The notes under the pieces were generated by a model, which saw only the letters and a list, made by a program, of their open reading frames with translations, was not told the origin of the DNA and made no database searches. Both the position numbers and the translations under genes were made by a program. From the NCBI GenBank assembly GCA_034766995.1, contig CM068314.1, positions 14,661,701 through 14,725,700 of the forward strand: DNA of 64,000 nucleotides, read 5' to 3'. Numbering within the stretch: position 1 is the stretch's first letter; every line of letters begins with the position of its first letter. Origin of the DNA: Acanthacorydalis orientalis. Its lineage: Eukaryota > Arthropoda > Insecta > Megaloptera > Corydalidae. Positions 24,501 to 36,259 of the stretch are shown piece after piece.

Positions 24501-24955
24501 TAAGTGTACAAATTCAATGCTTTTATTATTTAAAATGAATGTTTACAGAAAAATGGAATACATTTCAATCCATAAAATATCCGCCATTGTTTTGTATAAC
24601 TTTGCTCTGTCTATCGGGTAAGTGACGAATTCCCTGTCGAAAAAAAGACGACGGTTTTAGTGGATGAAACCGTAACGCATTTTCGGATCTCTTCCAGTGT
24701 TTTAGAATTTATTGCATGTTTTATTATGTTACAAAACTTTCCAACAAAGTTGAAAAAATCATTACCGCAGTTTTGGCAGCATTTTCTTCAACCGGAATGC
24801 AAAAAGGCTGCAATACTTATATAATATGTTGCTTTACAAACGCCATCATGTTCACTACTGTTTTGTGAGGTTATGCCAACTGATTAGCTAAGATACTACT
24901 ACTTTACTTTTATAAAAATAACTCTATTGAACCAAACAGAATATGTAATAATAAA
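24501..24955 (-). mobile_element. Family B internally deleted mariner, long copy
   Basis: Minus orientation. Read on the minus strand it contains the transposase start region (residues like MAFVKQHI), a helix-turn-helix fragment, and further on the C-terminal end LPDRQSKVIQNNGGYF then Met-Asp-stop. The central catalytic domain is absent. Terminal repeats are present in decayed form (GTGTACAAATTCAATGC at the plus-strand left end). At about 455 bp it is one of the two longest family B copies. Confidence 0.7.
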
Positions 24956-26765
24956 ATGCGAATTCGTATAACATAAAATATCTTTCAATTCGCAAGTGAA
25001 ATTTATCACAATTAACAGAATTATTAGATCGCGAAAAAATATTTGAAAAATAATTGAAGCCCATGTGACATTTCATATAATACTTTCTAATAGTGTAATT
25101 GTATTACAGTATGCAAAAAAAATATAAAAAAATAAAACTAAACAATATAACATTTTTTTAATGTTTATGTAATCTACAAATCGTGCTAAATTCTGCTATG
25201 ATTTTTTTACCTGTTAAATACGTTTATTTATTTTTTGGAGAAATTATTTTTTAGTTCATAAACAAATAGAAAAATATTTAGAAAGTTAAATAAAACATTT
25301 TTATTTTTCTAACTGTTTTTATATGTTATCTGTACTCGATCATTAATTTTTATAATTGTGTGAAAATTAAAACAGAACGGCGCAGAAATCAATTAATATA
25401 AATCAATTATTGATAAAATTGTACATTTATTTCTATAGATATTTTAATGTAAAAGTAATTTCGTACGTTTCAAAAAGACAAAGTTATTATTTTGTAATTT
25501 TTCCGATAGACGAATGATGAAAAACATACACAACATAGAAATAGCATTTAAAATTTAACTAAAACCTCTGATATTTCTATATTTCATTTTAATAATTTAT
25601 ACTGATCGATTCCTGATCTATCCATATAAATGTATATTTTACTGATGACATGTAATAAATGAAAGAAATTGTATTAATAAAAAATAGTATATGCGAGATT
25701 TAAAAATATAATTGCTGTAATTATAAGAATAATGAAATTTAATTTTTCTGTATATAAAACCATAGAGAAGAATGCTCTACTTAACTTTAAACGATATTAT
25801 TTTCAAAATTGCTCGACACCAATTAATAAAACGTAACATTTATTACCAGCTAGGAAATTTCTCACTTAGAAAGAGAAATGGGAGAATAAGCTTTCCGGGA
25901 AATGAAAATATTTAGTCAACTTAATAATTGTCTCTTTTAAGCTATTTTTTTCGATGCAAAATATTCTCTTTGAATTTAATTAAACATTTTAATTCAAATT
26001 GACTTTTATTCCGAACAATACATTAAACAATTTATTAAAAAAGTTATAGATAAAATTGGTATTAAATTACAATAAAAGTGAAAAAAAAATGAAATGAATG
26101 AAATTATTTTAACATAACTGATACAGAGAATATCATCTGGACACCATATTGCAAATATTTAAGACACACTTCTTAATACTTTCTTAAAATTATCACTCAC
26201 ATATTAATCCAATAAAAAGAATGTACAAGTACAGAATAAATTTAAAAGAAATCGAAATATTTAATTAAGTGTTTTAATATCAATTTATCATTCTATAAAT
26301 CTTTTAATTTTAAATTTGATTCGATCGAATATAAAATTATAAATAATTGGACGAATCGTTAAATAAAGAATATTTCTCTTTACCATAGAGAACACGTTTC
26401 TTTTAATTAATTACTTAACTGTAAAATATTTTAATAACATTCTTCATATCCTTTCAAAATATCGTGAAAAGATAAAGCATTCAACGAAAGAATTAAATAA
26501 CTGACCGATTTTTTTTAAATATAATAAAGACTATAGAAAGAAGATAATTAATATGATACAAATATGTAAAACGATGAGAAGATTGAACTTTAAAAAGGGG
26601 CTCTTCAGGAAAGAAGAATCAAGACAAACCTGTAATAATCTAGATAAAATTATAAAAACAACAATAAACAAGAATATTCTCCACGATTATCATTGAAGAT
26701 ATAGAATAAAATGGAAAAAATTAACGATTACATAGTACAGAATCTGTTACAAAGTGTTGAGAGTA
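24956..26765. other. AT-rich stretch without recognised genes
   Basis: Long A/T-rich stretch. No coding block, palindromic element or terminal repeat recognised on either strand. Confidence 0.45.
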
Positions 26766-26782
26766 TCTCTCTCTCTCTCTCT

Positions 26783-26814
<32 letters not shown>
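26766..26814. repeat. (CT)n(TA)n compound microsatellite
   Basis: CT repeat at 26766-26782, then a short TTTTCA, then TA to 26814. Confidence 0.95.
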
Positions 26815-26818
<4 letters not shown>

Positions 26819-27500
26819 AAACCACAATATCATTGAAAAATTTATAATTTCAAGTTAGGATCAAACTTAATATTTTAAATCTCAATCTCACTCAAACAAA
26901 CGGTGATAGAAAAATCTTATAATCAGAAAAATACATAATATAATAAGAAAATTTAAAAATAATGTAATAACAGAATTAAAGGAATAAGAAAAATACATAA
27001 TATAAATAAAACAAGTGTGGATGCAGCATAATACAATACTTTAAAAGGATAAGGGATAGATTTAAGAAATGCATAAATATTTTGCTGACTGTTTTGTGAA
27101 AAAACAATAAATATTTAAATTTTAAGTGTAAGAATTTTAAATAGATTACTTTTTATAAGAAAAATTTTAAATTATTGAAAATAATTAAGATTTTGTTTTA
27201 TATTTCAATCATTACAAAAAATTGTTAAGAGCCAATTAATCCTAATAGCCCTTATTCCTGGATCCGCTGTTCATTATTTTAAGACCAACAGTTCAATCAA
27301 ACAAGCTTGGCTGAACTGGGACTGCGTTCATTTTCCAGATAACATATTTTTTTCATTCTTAGCCTTTTAGTTTTGCTTATAGTTGATTTCCAGTATAATA
27401 ATTGTTCTAGTATTTATCAGTATCGTAGCGATTTTTTAAAAACATGAATTTCTAAATTGCCATTGTTTTTAAAGTGTGATAATAGATATATATATATATA

Positions 27501-28022
27501 TAAGGTTTGTAGAAAAATAATTGCGGTTTATGGTCTTCAAAATCATATAAATTTCTCTGTTTTTTTTAACTGTTTTAAGTGGTCCATAACTGTTGATTGA
27601 CTATAACGCCTAACTTTTGTGCAAGCTCTCGAATTATTGTGCGTGGTCTGATTCAACTAACGCCTTCAGTTGGTTATTATGAACTGAAGAAGGACACCAG
27701 CGACTTTCTTCAGTTGCATATGTTCCTTAACAGTACCTATACCAAAAGCATCGTTTAGTTTACGAGCAAGTTCTACTACTTTACCACCCGTTTTGAACTC
27801 ATACAAAAAATTGCTCTTATTTGCTTCTTTTCAATCTTTAATTCAATAGCCCAATTTGAATCAAAATTAATAATAAAACCAAAGTCAATGTTATAAAAAT
27901 ACAGACATAAAAATGCACTTAAAATGATATTAACATGAACACGATGAAATGACACCTTTATTGAAAAAATTAAGGTCAGAAATCAGAAAACAAAAACCGC
28001 AATTATTTTCCTACCAACCTAA
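27501..28022 (-). mobile_element. Short mariner of the mellifera type with both terminal repeats
   Basis: The 522-bp element has ends TAAGGTTTGTAGAAAAATAA (left) and, inverted from the right, TTAGGTTGGTAGGAAAATAA. Both continue into TTGCGGTTT. TA flanks it on each side (27499-27500, 28023-28024), as expected for a mariner target duplication. The terminal motif with ATTGCGG is typical of mellifera-subfamily mariners. The interior encodes only the N-terminal third of a transposase, minus strand; the catalytic domain is missing. Same family as 55598-56070. Confidence 0.85.
27555..27848 (-). pseudogene. Mariner transposase N-terminal relic
   Basis: Minus-strand reading gives KKQIRAIFLYEFKTGG, then KVVELARKLNDAFGIGTVKE. 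This matches the first helix-turn-helix of mariner transposases (pattern QIRAIFLYEFKLGRKAAETA with GEGTV). After frame changes a second DNA-binding helix piece (STVMDHLKQ) follows. Both DNA-binding helices of the family are therefore represented, with stops and frameshifts. No D,D,34D residues remain. Confidence 0.8.
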
Positions 28023-28510
28023 TATACGAACGATCGCATCAAAATTTAAATAAAGATGATTACTAAAAATAAGAAAAAAATATGGAATTACATGTACGTT
28101 AGGCTACAAACCGTTATGATTTTTTTTTTGGTTATGTACAGCTTTAGTTTGACGGTACGACATTTTGATTCATAAGTTTGTTCGAACAAGCGACTCTTTC
28201 TAACTCAAAATTAAATTCGGATTAAGTGCGTATTTTAAATTCCAGGCTAAATTCAATTCGGTTGAGCAGGTCAGAATTTCGAATATTTGTTCTATAATTA
28301 GAATTTGAAGTTCACTTCTAATGTAATTCGAGTATTGTGTTTAAACATCGAATTGCACATTCAAAAAAATCCCAGTCCTCTAATTCTGTCTACTCGAACG
28401 GTGAAATTTCAAATACGCATGCGTATACAATTAGACATTTATCCTAGATTGTATGTGAACAAATCTTATAATTAAAATGTTGTTCACATTAATAATATTA
28501 GTATTTAATG
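28022..28510. other. Spacer, moderately complex, no gene
   Basis: A slightly GC-richer stretch rich in AATTCGAATT-like motifs (GAATTCGAGT, TTCGAATATT). No frame or terminal repeat recognised. Confidence 0.4.
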
Positions 28511-28513
28511 TAC

Positions 28514-28551
<38 letters not shown>

Positions 28552-28569
28552 TTATATACATATATGCAT

Positions 28570-28652
<83 letters not shown>

Positions 28653-28660
28653 ATGTATGT
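28511..28660. repeat. Compound (TA)n(CA)n(TA)n microsatellite
   Basis: TA 28517-28548, then a short imperfect bridge, CA 28569-28588, TA to about 28641, then TGTATGTATG. Long open frames appear here on both strands (Tyr-Ile repeats) purely because TA repeats contain no stop in two frames. Confidence 0.95.
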
Positions 28661-29097
28661 ACAATTTTAGGTTACAAAATTGAAAGTGACATATGAAACA
28701 CATTTGATATTAGATACATATGAACATAAATCTTTAAACAATCTCAAAAGAAAAGCGAACAATGGTCCGACTTACTATTTTCACCAAATTCCATGCACAT
28801 ACACGAGAGTTCATTTAATAATTCGAAATGTACACAATAAGAACATAAATAGTCATCAACTCTTGACATTCTTAACATTCGCGTGACAGATTTTCTCACT
28901 GACAGTTGTTTCCGTGCCGTGATTGTTTTGTTTTCGAGAATAGTTAATTGGCTGTTCGTTTTTTTTTCTCATACACGGTACTTTGCGTACAAGAACTTCA
29001 AATGGGCGTATAAAAAAGAAAAAGGGATACGCGCGGTACACACATCCCGTACTTAAAAATGTTTATTCAATCCACTATAAATTAAATGGGTTGCGCA

Positions 29098-29229
29098 ATG
29101 GTGTATGTGAAAGAATTATTCTCTAAACATCCTTTTTACAATGTGTGGTCTTGTGGAGGATCAGAAAACGGATATATGTTGTCTGCCGGCGGATTTATTA
29201 CAAATGCAAATTATGCACGACGCTCATAA
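29098..29229 (+). CDS. Small ORF of uncertain status (43 codons)
   Basis: An ATG-initiated frame with an unusually mixed composition for this window. It includes NVWSCGGSENGYMLSAGGF, with Trp, Cys and several Gly, rather than the usual Ile/Tyr/Phe. It ends ARRS-stop, and an AATAAA lies over the stop (29228-29233). It sits in a GC-richer pocket (about 28870-29230). No homologue is recognised, no splice acceptor is obvious upstream, and 43 codons is within chance expectation, so this is a weak call. Confidence 0.15.
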   Translation: MVYVKELFSKHPFYNVWSCGGSENGYMLSAGGFITNANYARRS

Positions 29230-30718
29230 TAAATAAAATATTTTATTTTAACTAAAATTTACACTAAATGAGTATTTTTTGTAACAAGAAAAATAAATAT
29301 AAACATGTAAATAGTATATGTATATGCTGTACTAAATGAGAAATTTACTAACCGACCGACCTATAAAAAACATTTGTTTTGATGGACGTAAAAGCACAGA
29401 GCTGAATCAATCGCTATAATATTTTTTTTAAAACATTTTCAATACACAACTTTTTGGAATAAAATATATTTAAATTGTAAATTAAAAAAAACATGATCTT
29501 TTTATCGCATATATTAATTTTCTCTCTCTCTTTCTATATATATATATATATATATACATACATACATATACATTTTTAAATGACAAATTTTAAAGATAAA
29601 AATTATATTGTATTTGTTATGCATACACAACAACAACAATGTGAATAAATAAAATGTCGTTTAAAAAGAAGGGTTACCGGATTACAAAACATCATAAAAA
29701 TCAACGTATATAAGCAAACTAAGAAATTCATTTTAATTATTTGTAGAGCCTTTACCGCAATGTTTACGAAATATAAAAAAGAATGTGTATAGTACAACGT
29801 TGTATTTAGAATCGTAAATATAAAAATCAAGATAACGTCTCAACAATAGCACATACATAAAAATCTAAAAATACAATAGCCCCATTTGTTTACATACACA
29901 GAAACCCCGTTCGTTCTTTTTTTACACATATAAACACATTTTTTCCATCCAATCCTGCATACTTTATCTCGTCGTTATATTATGTAACACGTATGAACGT
30001 ACACGTTTCTGTATATGGTCAAATTTTAATAGGGCCAAATGTGAGCGACCTGTTACATGTTGTCAGGAAGTAAAAAAAGTAATGTCTATTTTTTTCAGAG
30101 TAAGAATTTTATGTGTGGGCTGTAAACATAAAATAAAATTATATCTGAAGAACTAGGCTGTCGTAACAGATTCTAAATATTTTTTTTTTTTGTTACAATT
30201 TTGTTTCTTATCGAATGTGCAAGTGTGGGTTAAGTGTTTTCCAATGAAGAATAAATGTAAGCAATAAATGTCGGATTATCTAAGAACGAATGTTATTTTA
30301 AACAAATAGATTGACAACGCAATAGATATTTACATAAATTTTCAGTAGACTATTATAGACAAAAGTGAAACATTTTATGGAAAGAATAAAAATAAGTCTT
30401 TTCGGTTTTAAATGTCAGATACATTACATTTATACATTTGTTAATGTCTTAATATGGAATTTAGAAATCGATAGGAAAATGTAATACAATACTGATATGG
30501 TTTTCTGATGTACAAAAAAATATTACTTTTTTAAACAACTTGATATATTATTAATTAAGAATATGAATACTTGAATTATTGGTTTTAATACGGAAACAAT
30601 TTTAATGTTCATTTATCCAGAGTCAAAAATAATATTGTGAGAAATAATGAATTTTATTCAAACCTGACACACTGATTGACATTTTAATCATTTCTCTCTC
30701 TGTATTATCTATCTATAC

Positions 30719-30721
<3 letters not shown>
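29230..30721. other. AT-rich stretch without recognised genes
   Basis: Contains a (CT)n(TA)n at 29519-29556. The minus-strand frame 29603-29830 is low complexity. Nothing else was recognised. Confidence 0.45.
29519..29556. repeat. (CT)n(TA)n compound microsatellite
   Basis: CT 29519-29533 followed by TA to 29556, then CATACATA. Confidence 0.9.
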
Positions 30722-30800
<79 letters not shown>

Positions 30801-30849
30801 TAAAAAATACGTATGTCGGATAATTTTTTGAATTTTCAAATATTTTAAA
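30722..30849. repeat. (TA)n(GA)n plus unique tail, duplicated unit 1
   Basis: TA 30722-30764, GA 30765-30795, then a unique tail GATTAAAAAATACGTATGTC...TAATTTTTTGAATTTTC. The tail recurs at 31005-31050, so the whole unit appears duplicated. Confidence 0.85.
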
Positions 30850-30935
30850 TTCAAGAAAATTAAAATTAAATTAATATACTTATAATTGAAACATATTTCA
30901 TTATTGAAAAAGGCTCTCTCCCATCCCCCCTCTCT

Positions 30936-30938
<3 letters not shown>

Positions 30939-30991
<53 letters not shown>

Positions 30992-31043
30992 AGAGAGAGA
31001 GAGAGGATTAAAAAGTATGTATGTGTATAATTTTTTGAATTTT

Positions 31044-31074
<31 letters not shown>
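30939..31074. repeat. (TA)n(GA)n plus unique tail, duplicated unit 2, then (TA)n
   Basis: TA 30939-30989, GA 30990-31006, then the tail GATTAAAAAGTATGTATGTG and TAATTTTTTGAATTTTCAAA. This matches unit 1 at about 85-90% by eye. A further TA array (31047-31074) follows. The minus-strand frame 30901-31305 is created by these arrays. Confidence 0.85.
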
Positions 31075-31077
<3 letters not shown>

Positions 31078-33306
31078 AAAAATATAGAAATATTTAATTC
31101 TGTTCACAATTGAAGCTGATATATTTCGAAAAATCGGGATTGTTTTATATATGACACTTATGTATATACAAAAAAAATACAATAAGTCAATAGGATGTTT
31201 TTCATTTCTAAGAAGTGGAGGGTTGTGCCGAATTATTAACAAACTGTAAAAAGATGAAAAGACAGTATTTTTAGATATCCATAAAATATTATATCTGAAT
31301 TTCACTACGACTAATGGTGATTCATTGAAATTTCAAACGAACCATCTGTGTTGACAAGAAGATATGCGTTAGCTACATAAGTGATGAATGAATACAGATC
31401 GCTGGACATGTACTTGAAAGTGTATTTTATTTTCAATAAAAATTATTTTTTTAAAAAAGTGAACATTATAAAAATGAATATATACGAAACATTTATTACA
31501 ATTCTTATATTTTACATATAAAAATGTGAGTATAAAATATTACAGTCATTAAATATTTCCTCTGACATATATTGTACGTTCCACTTCAAATATATACTTT
31601 ATACCCTCTTAGTGCTTAAAAAAATATTTTCGCAGCATTACACTCATTCACACTTCTTTCAAATACAATTTTTGTGTATGCGTTGCATAATAACGTACCA
31701 TTTACAACCATATTTTCGTTCCGTTTCGCCCATTTCCATACTCAACGCAGACATTGCCAGACGACACTGATCTCTCTTTAATATATAAACGTTATTTGCC
31801 CCTTGTCTGTAATAACATTGCGTTAAAGAATCGCAGAGGTTTCATTTTCTTTATAAACACTGTTCCATAATAGTACGCTTTTATTATGGTTTTTATTATC
31901 AGGATAAATTTTCATCGACCTATTTTTTATCCTTATTTAACTTACGTTTGAAAATATACAATTAGGTTCTGTTTTATTAATGAAAACCAAATATATTTAT
32001 AATTAAGTACATTTATATAATGATACTCGCATGTGAATGCAGTTTGTAATTAAAATAATATAATAAAAAGTCAATAAACTTTTTATTTCCAATCTAATAA
32101 AGATAACAGTTCGCAATCATAAAATTAATGAAAAAGTTGGTATTATTAAAACATTCGAAAAAATCTTGTTAAAAATTAAATAATAATTTAAAATAGACTA
32201 TAAAACGTATTCTTGTTTTACTGTTATTCAGCTCACATGATTAAGAACAATAGTGATAAAAGCACAATACATAATTGTGAAATGAAATGTATTTTTCAAC
32301 ACAAATACATTAATGTATCATTTATAATAAATTATGTGTTGTATTTCCTTTCAGAGTTCTTTTTTCTTATAAACCAAGAAAATCTTTTTTTATAAGATGA
32401 GTTGTTATAAAATCAAATAATATAATAAGTAAAATAAATTATAATTGATTGTATAAAAAACTGTATGATTAAATAATCAAAGATGTATTTGTGATTCGAA
32501 AACTTAGTATTTCAAAAAATTCATAATAAAAATATTAGAGAATGTATTTAACTCTAAATAAAAACAAATTTCATATTTCTATACGTTTATATAACAAAAC
32601 GAAATTTGTACCGACTTTCTTAAATGTATTTCTAACGGTATTAACAAAAATTAAATTTTAATTTTTCAATTATGATTTTCAATAGATATTATTAAATATA
32701 ATGGAATTTGTATACAAAAATTGGATACAAAAATTTGAATACAACATATTGGAATAAATTCGTTAAGTGAAAAACCCTGTAATATTTGTTCAAATTCTTG
32801 ATTCATGTTCGAAAAAAAGACTCATAAAGGCACTTAATGTTATATATGTCTTTAAAACTATTATCATTGTGTGACACGCTCTAGAACTTCAAATAATCAT
32901 CGAAACTAATCATAAGAAAGTAGTTCTTAGAAAGATAACCTCCTATGTGTATTGTGTTCAATCAAAACGCGTTCATTCTTTGAATGGTACTATTTTTCAG
33001 TATCATAAAAAAATATTTAAAACAGAAATAAAAGTCAAGAATAATTTAATTTAAAACATTCTGAATAAACCAAATAAATATCTATAGTACTAAATATTTC
33101 AACAATGAGAAACACATTTCTAGTTTGGTGTATATTAAACATTAAAAATTTAATCGAAATTGATAATTTTAAATTCAACTCGTTATACATATTTAATTTT
33201 ATTCTCAGTTAATTTTAATTATTGAAATTTTCAATTTTAATTTTTTAAGTAACACACTTATCTACATTGAGTCTGTTAGCACAAAAAATAAAATATGTAT
33301 ATGTAA

Positions 33307-33311
<5 letters not shown>
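31075..33311. other. AT-rich stretch without recognised genes
   Basis: A GC-richer patch at about 31620-31860 (for example CAACGCAGACATTGCCAGAC) has no frame. The open frame 32213-32395 lacks any domain signature. Nothing supportable. Confidence 0.4.

Positions 33312-33350
<39 letters not shown>
33312..33350. repeat. (TA)n microsatellite
   Basis: Uninterrupted TA, about 39 bp. Confidence 0.95.
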
Positions 33351-33352
<2 letters not shown>

Positions 33353-33889
33353 ATTAGCGTGCATTTAGCTACAACATAAATAAAAACAGTGTTTTATTTC
33401 TAACAAATATCAATTTAATTTCAATCATAAAATCTCGTATATATTTTATTATCAAATATTTTTTTAAATATAAAATGCCTGTTAATATATAATACTTTGT
33501 AATATAATTAAGCAATATTTTAAACGACTTTTATTTCTGTCCAGCTAAGTATTAATGACCGAAAAAGAAGCATCGATTTCATCGACTTCAATAAACTGTT
33601 ACTACTTAATATATTTTATTATACTATTTAGTAACTGTACCGAATGAACATACAAACATTAAATTATTTATCATTAATAAACGTGTTAAAGTGTTTCTAA
33701 ATAACTTTTGTTTAGATATCTACTTTTTAATTTACCGTATCGTATAGTTTAATGGTGTTAGTTCTTTTAACAGTTTCTATAACAGATGTTCAATATCCAA
33801 TTTATGTCAAGTGATAGACAGATACGTTGTACTGGTTAAGATTTAATTACTAATTTAATACTAATATACGTGTTGGATATACAAAATTT

Positions 33890-33896
<7 letters not shown>

Positions 33897-33935
<39 letters not shown>
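33897..33935. repeat. (TA)n microsatellite followed by AGAGAGAG
   Basis: TA about 39 bp; after AATTC comes a short (AG)5 at 33941-33950. Confidence 0.9.
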
Positions 33936-33938
<3 letters not shown>

Positions 33939-34498
33939 TCAGAGAGAGAGATATAATATTTATTTATTAGTATGCATTTTACTAATTGTGGATTTTTTTA
34001 TAATATATAAATCAATAGAAATACCAAAACATAACTGTTTTTTTAATGATATTTTTGAACAAATAGAATTCTTTTTCACTATATGAATAGCGTTTAATAT
34101 AATAAATGCCATCAAAAAATAAAATAAATCAAGACTTTTTTATAATAAGAGTATTTCCCTAATTCTATAAAATAAAAGTTTATAAATAGATAAATTAATA
34201 TAATATTCAATTGAAGTTTTCATTTATAAAAAAAAAATGTTTCCTCAGAAATCCCCTGTATAAAATTTCTTAAATTCTTACACACACGTGTAAGAAAAAA
34301 TGTTTTGGTACTAATTTACAAATTGCAAATTTTCTTTCGACTAAACAATATTTAAATCTAAAGAAATGTAAAAGATAATTCTTAATTTTATATTATTTCA
34401 TAACATGATTGAATCGATTCATCTAAAATAGCTTATGGGTTGTAATAGTTTTGAGTTATTATTTAAACATTTTCGTCACGAAAGAAATATGTAAATAC

Positions 34499-34697
34499 CT
34501 TTATGTTTTCTGGGTATACGCATCGACGTCCATATTTTCGTCTTAATCCTCAACTTTTCCGTCTCGAACAGATTTAGATGTAAATCACTACTAAAACTGC
34601 GTTTTATTTTTTTCCCTTGCCGTTCCACATACATATTTTGATTCACGTCCATTGTACTCGCGTTAAAAAACGACGATAACTTTTGTAATGGTCCCAT
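34499..34697 (-). CDS. Possible first coding exon, unidentified gene
   Basis: Minus-strand ATG frame of 66 codons whose composition differs from random A/T frames. It is Lys/Arg/Ser-rich with MGPLQKLSSFF at the start, an acidic-aliphatic stretch LHLNLFETEKLR, and a basic end (RIPRKHKG). A donor-like AAAG|GTATTT at 34498-34493 would end the exon in phase 1. Upstream (higher coordinates) lies a GC-richer pocket with TGCATGCATGCA at 34792-34803 that could be a promoter or 5' UTR. No known domain is recognised. The phase matches the well-supported exon at 52937-53101, which lies upstream on the same strand, so this could be an alternative first exon of the same gene. It could also be a chance frame. 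Confidence 0.35.
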
Positions 34698-34699
34698 GT

Positions 34700-34960
34700 T
34701 GTCGCGTCAGATGACAGTTGTAAACTGGCAATTTTTTTCCAGAGCAAAAACTTTCTTCGGGGGCATGTTCTTCATTCAAGTCTGCTCAGTATGCATGCAT
34801 GCATAGAGGAGATATTACTTTCTAATGTGAGTGTGTGTATTAAACTACTCCCACTGGTATTTACTAAGTACAATGTACTAAAAGCATCGTCGCGTGCGAA
34901 CCCTGCTCACGATTGTTTGTTAATTTGTATAATTATTTCGGTTTTTATTTCAGCATCGAT
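34700..34960 (-). promoter_or_regulatory. GC-richer pocket upstream of the 34.7 kb candidate exon
   Basis: Contains an ATGCATGCATGCAT self-complementary run (34791-34804), CTTTCTTCGGGGGCATG, and a GTCGCGTGCGAACCCTGCTC segment. Its position just 5' of the candidate ATG at 34697 makes a promoter or 5' UTR reading natural, but no core promoter element is clear. Confidence 0.25.
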
Positions 34961-35220
34961 TCATATATTACCATTCGGTTATTATCTTTGATACGCGAAT
35001 CGTTTAAATTGTAGAGAAGAAACGCATTACGTTTTGTCTTTATTACATGGAACATTAATAGTAATATTTATATGCAAGAGTAGGTAATCTCAAGGAATTA
35101 TAAATATAAGGAAATGAGAATGTAAGTAACATGATGAATGTTTTTCTTTTTAATTTATAAGATTCTCATATTAAACAACAACGGATACAGATATTTATTT
35201 GATACATACTTACAATACAG

Positions 35221-35372
35221 TTCTGACACTGTGGCTAAATTCACTATCATTAATGATTTCTTTTTTATCCCACACACCAGAATTTTTTTACCAAATATGT
35301 TCAATAAATCATTATTGGTCATTTTTAATTAAGTAAGTAATGATTTATTCAACCTTTTTGATAAGACATACA
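35221..35372. mobile_element. Family A MITE, left half
   Basis: TTCTGACACTGTGGCTAAAT gives one of the cleanest family A termini. It continues TTTTTATCCCACACACCAGA, CAAATATGTTCAATAAATCA, TTGGTCATTTTTAATTAAG. The right arm is mostly lost, although TTTTTGATAAGACATACACG may be its remnant. Immediately upstream of a family B copy. Confidence 0.65.
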
Positions 35373-35533
35373 CGGTATACTTTAGATATTTAAAGATATT
35401 TTTGTTAATAAAATATTTAACGATAGCAATCTTTCTAAATTATTGTTTTTAATTTTTTTCATTCATCAAACAGCAACAAATGTGTTCATTCTAAGGTTTT
35501 TTTTTATTTTGATTATTTCAATAAGAATCATTA

Positions 35534-36010
35534 GGCGTAGCAAAATTAATTCGGTCCCTTTTTTATACGGACCGTTTACGGAAAAGTGGAATACTTTTCA
35601 ATCCTCAATATTCAACATTATTTTGTATAACTTTGCTACATCTGTCGAATAAGATGGCGGATTGAGTCGATGAAGTCGTAATGCATTTTCGGATCTCATT
35701 CACTGTTTTATCACTCTTTACATGTTTCATGCATCACAACATTTTCTCCTAAAGCTGAACAAATCCAGCAGCTTAGGCAGCATTTTTCTGAATTGAAATG
35801 CTAAAAGTATGCAATACCTTATATACTGTTTTTCGGACGACATCGTGTTCACTACTATTATGTGAGGTTGTCAACTGATTGGCAAAGATACATAGTGTTT
35901 TTTAATATTAATGTTGGAACTTTAAAATCCTAAAAGAACAAGAAAATATTTTATTTTAAAACAGAGTTATGATTGATTCAATTTAAAGGCAAAGAATTAA
36001 TTTTTACACC
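35534..36010 (-). mobile_element. Family B internally deleted mariner, reference copy with TA duplication
   Basis: The best-preserved family B copy. The plus-strand left end GGCGTAGCAAAATTAATTCG and the inverse of the right end, GGTGTAAAAATTAATTCTTT, form the terminal repeat. TA flanks each side (35532-35533, 36011-36012). Read on the minus strand it has an ATG, then YIRYCILLAFQFRKNAA, and after frame changes ENVVMHETCKEW. These correspond to the first DNA-binding helices of a mariner transposase. It then jumps to the C-terminal end (a CSKVIQNN-type motif). The catalytic core is deleted. Confidence 0.8.
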
Positions 36011-36050
36011 TACTATTAATGAAAAAAGGTATTAACTCGTTTATTTGAAA

Positions 36051-36072
36051 TATATATATATATATATATATA
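36051..36072. repeat. short (TA)n
   Basis: About 22 bp, abutting the left end of family C copy 2. Confidence 0.9.
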
Positions 36073-36259
36073 GTAAACCAACTAAGGCTTCAACATGAAA
36101 GTATTAAAAAAAATGCAAAAATTAAAAAAAAACATGTTATAACCCTTTTAGTTATTATTTTAGTATTGAATTGAACTAAAATACTAAATAAAAAAGATAA
36201 CTGTTCCTTAAGCCATGCCCCTCTTTTATTACTTTTATGTGGAAGCCTAAATTGAATCA

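Noticed and set aside
28431..28703. Long open frames on both strands rich in Tyr-Ile and His-Thr
   Set aside because: They are translations of the compound (TA)n(CA)n microsatellite; such repeats lack stops in some frames and carry no coding signal.
30901..31305. 134-codon minus-strand frame, the longest in the window
   Set aside because: Its middle is made of (TA)n and (GA)n translation, and the ends fall in duplicated microsatellite flanks. No domain or splice support.
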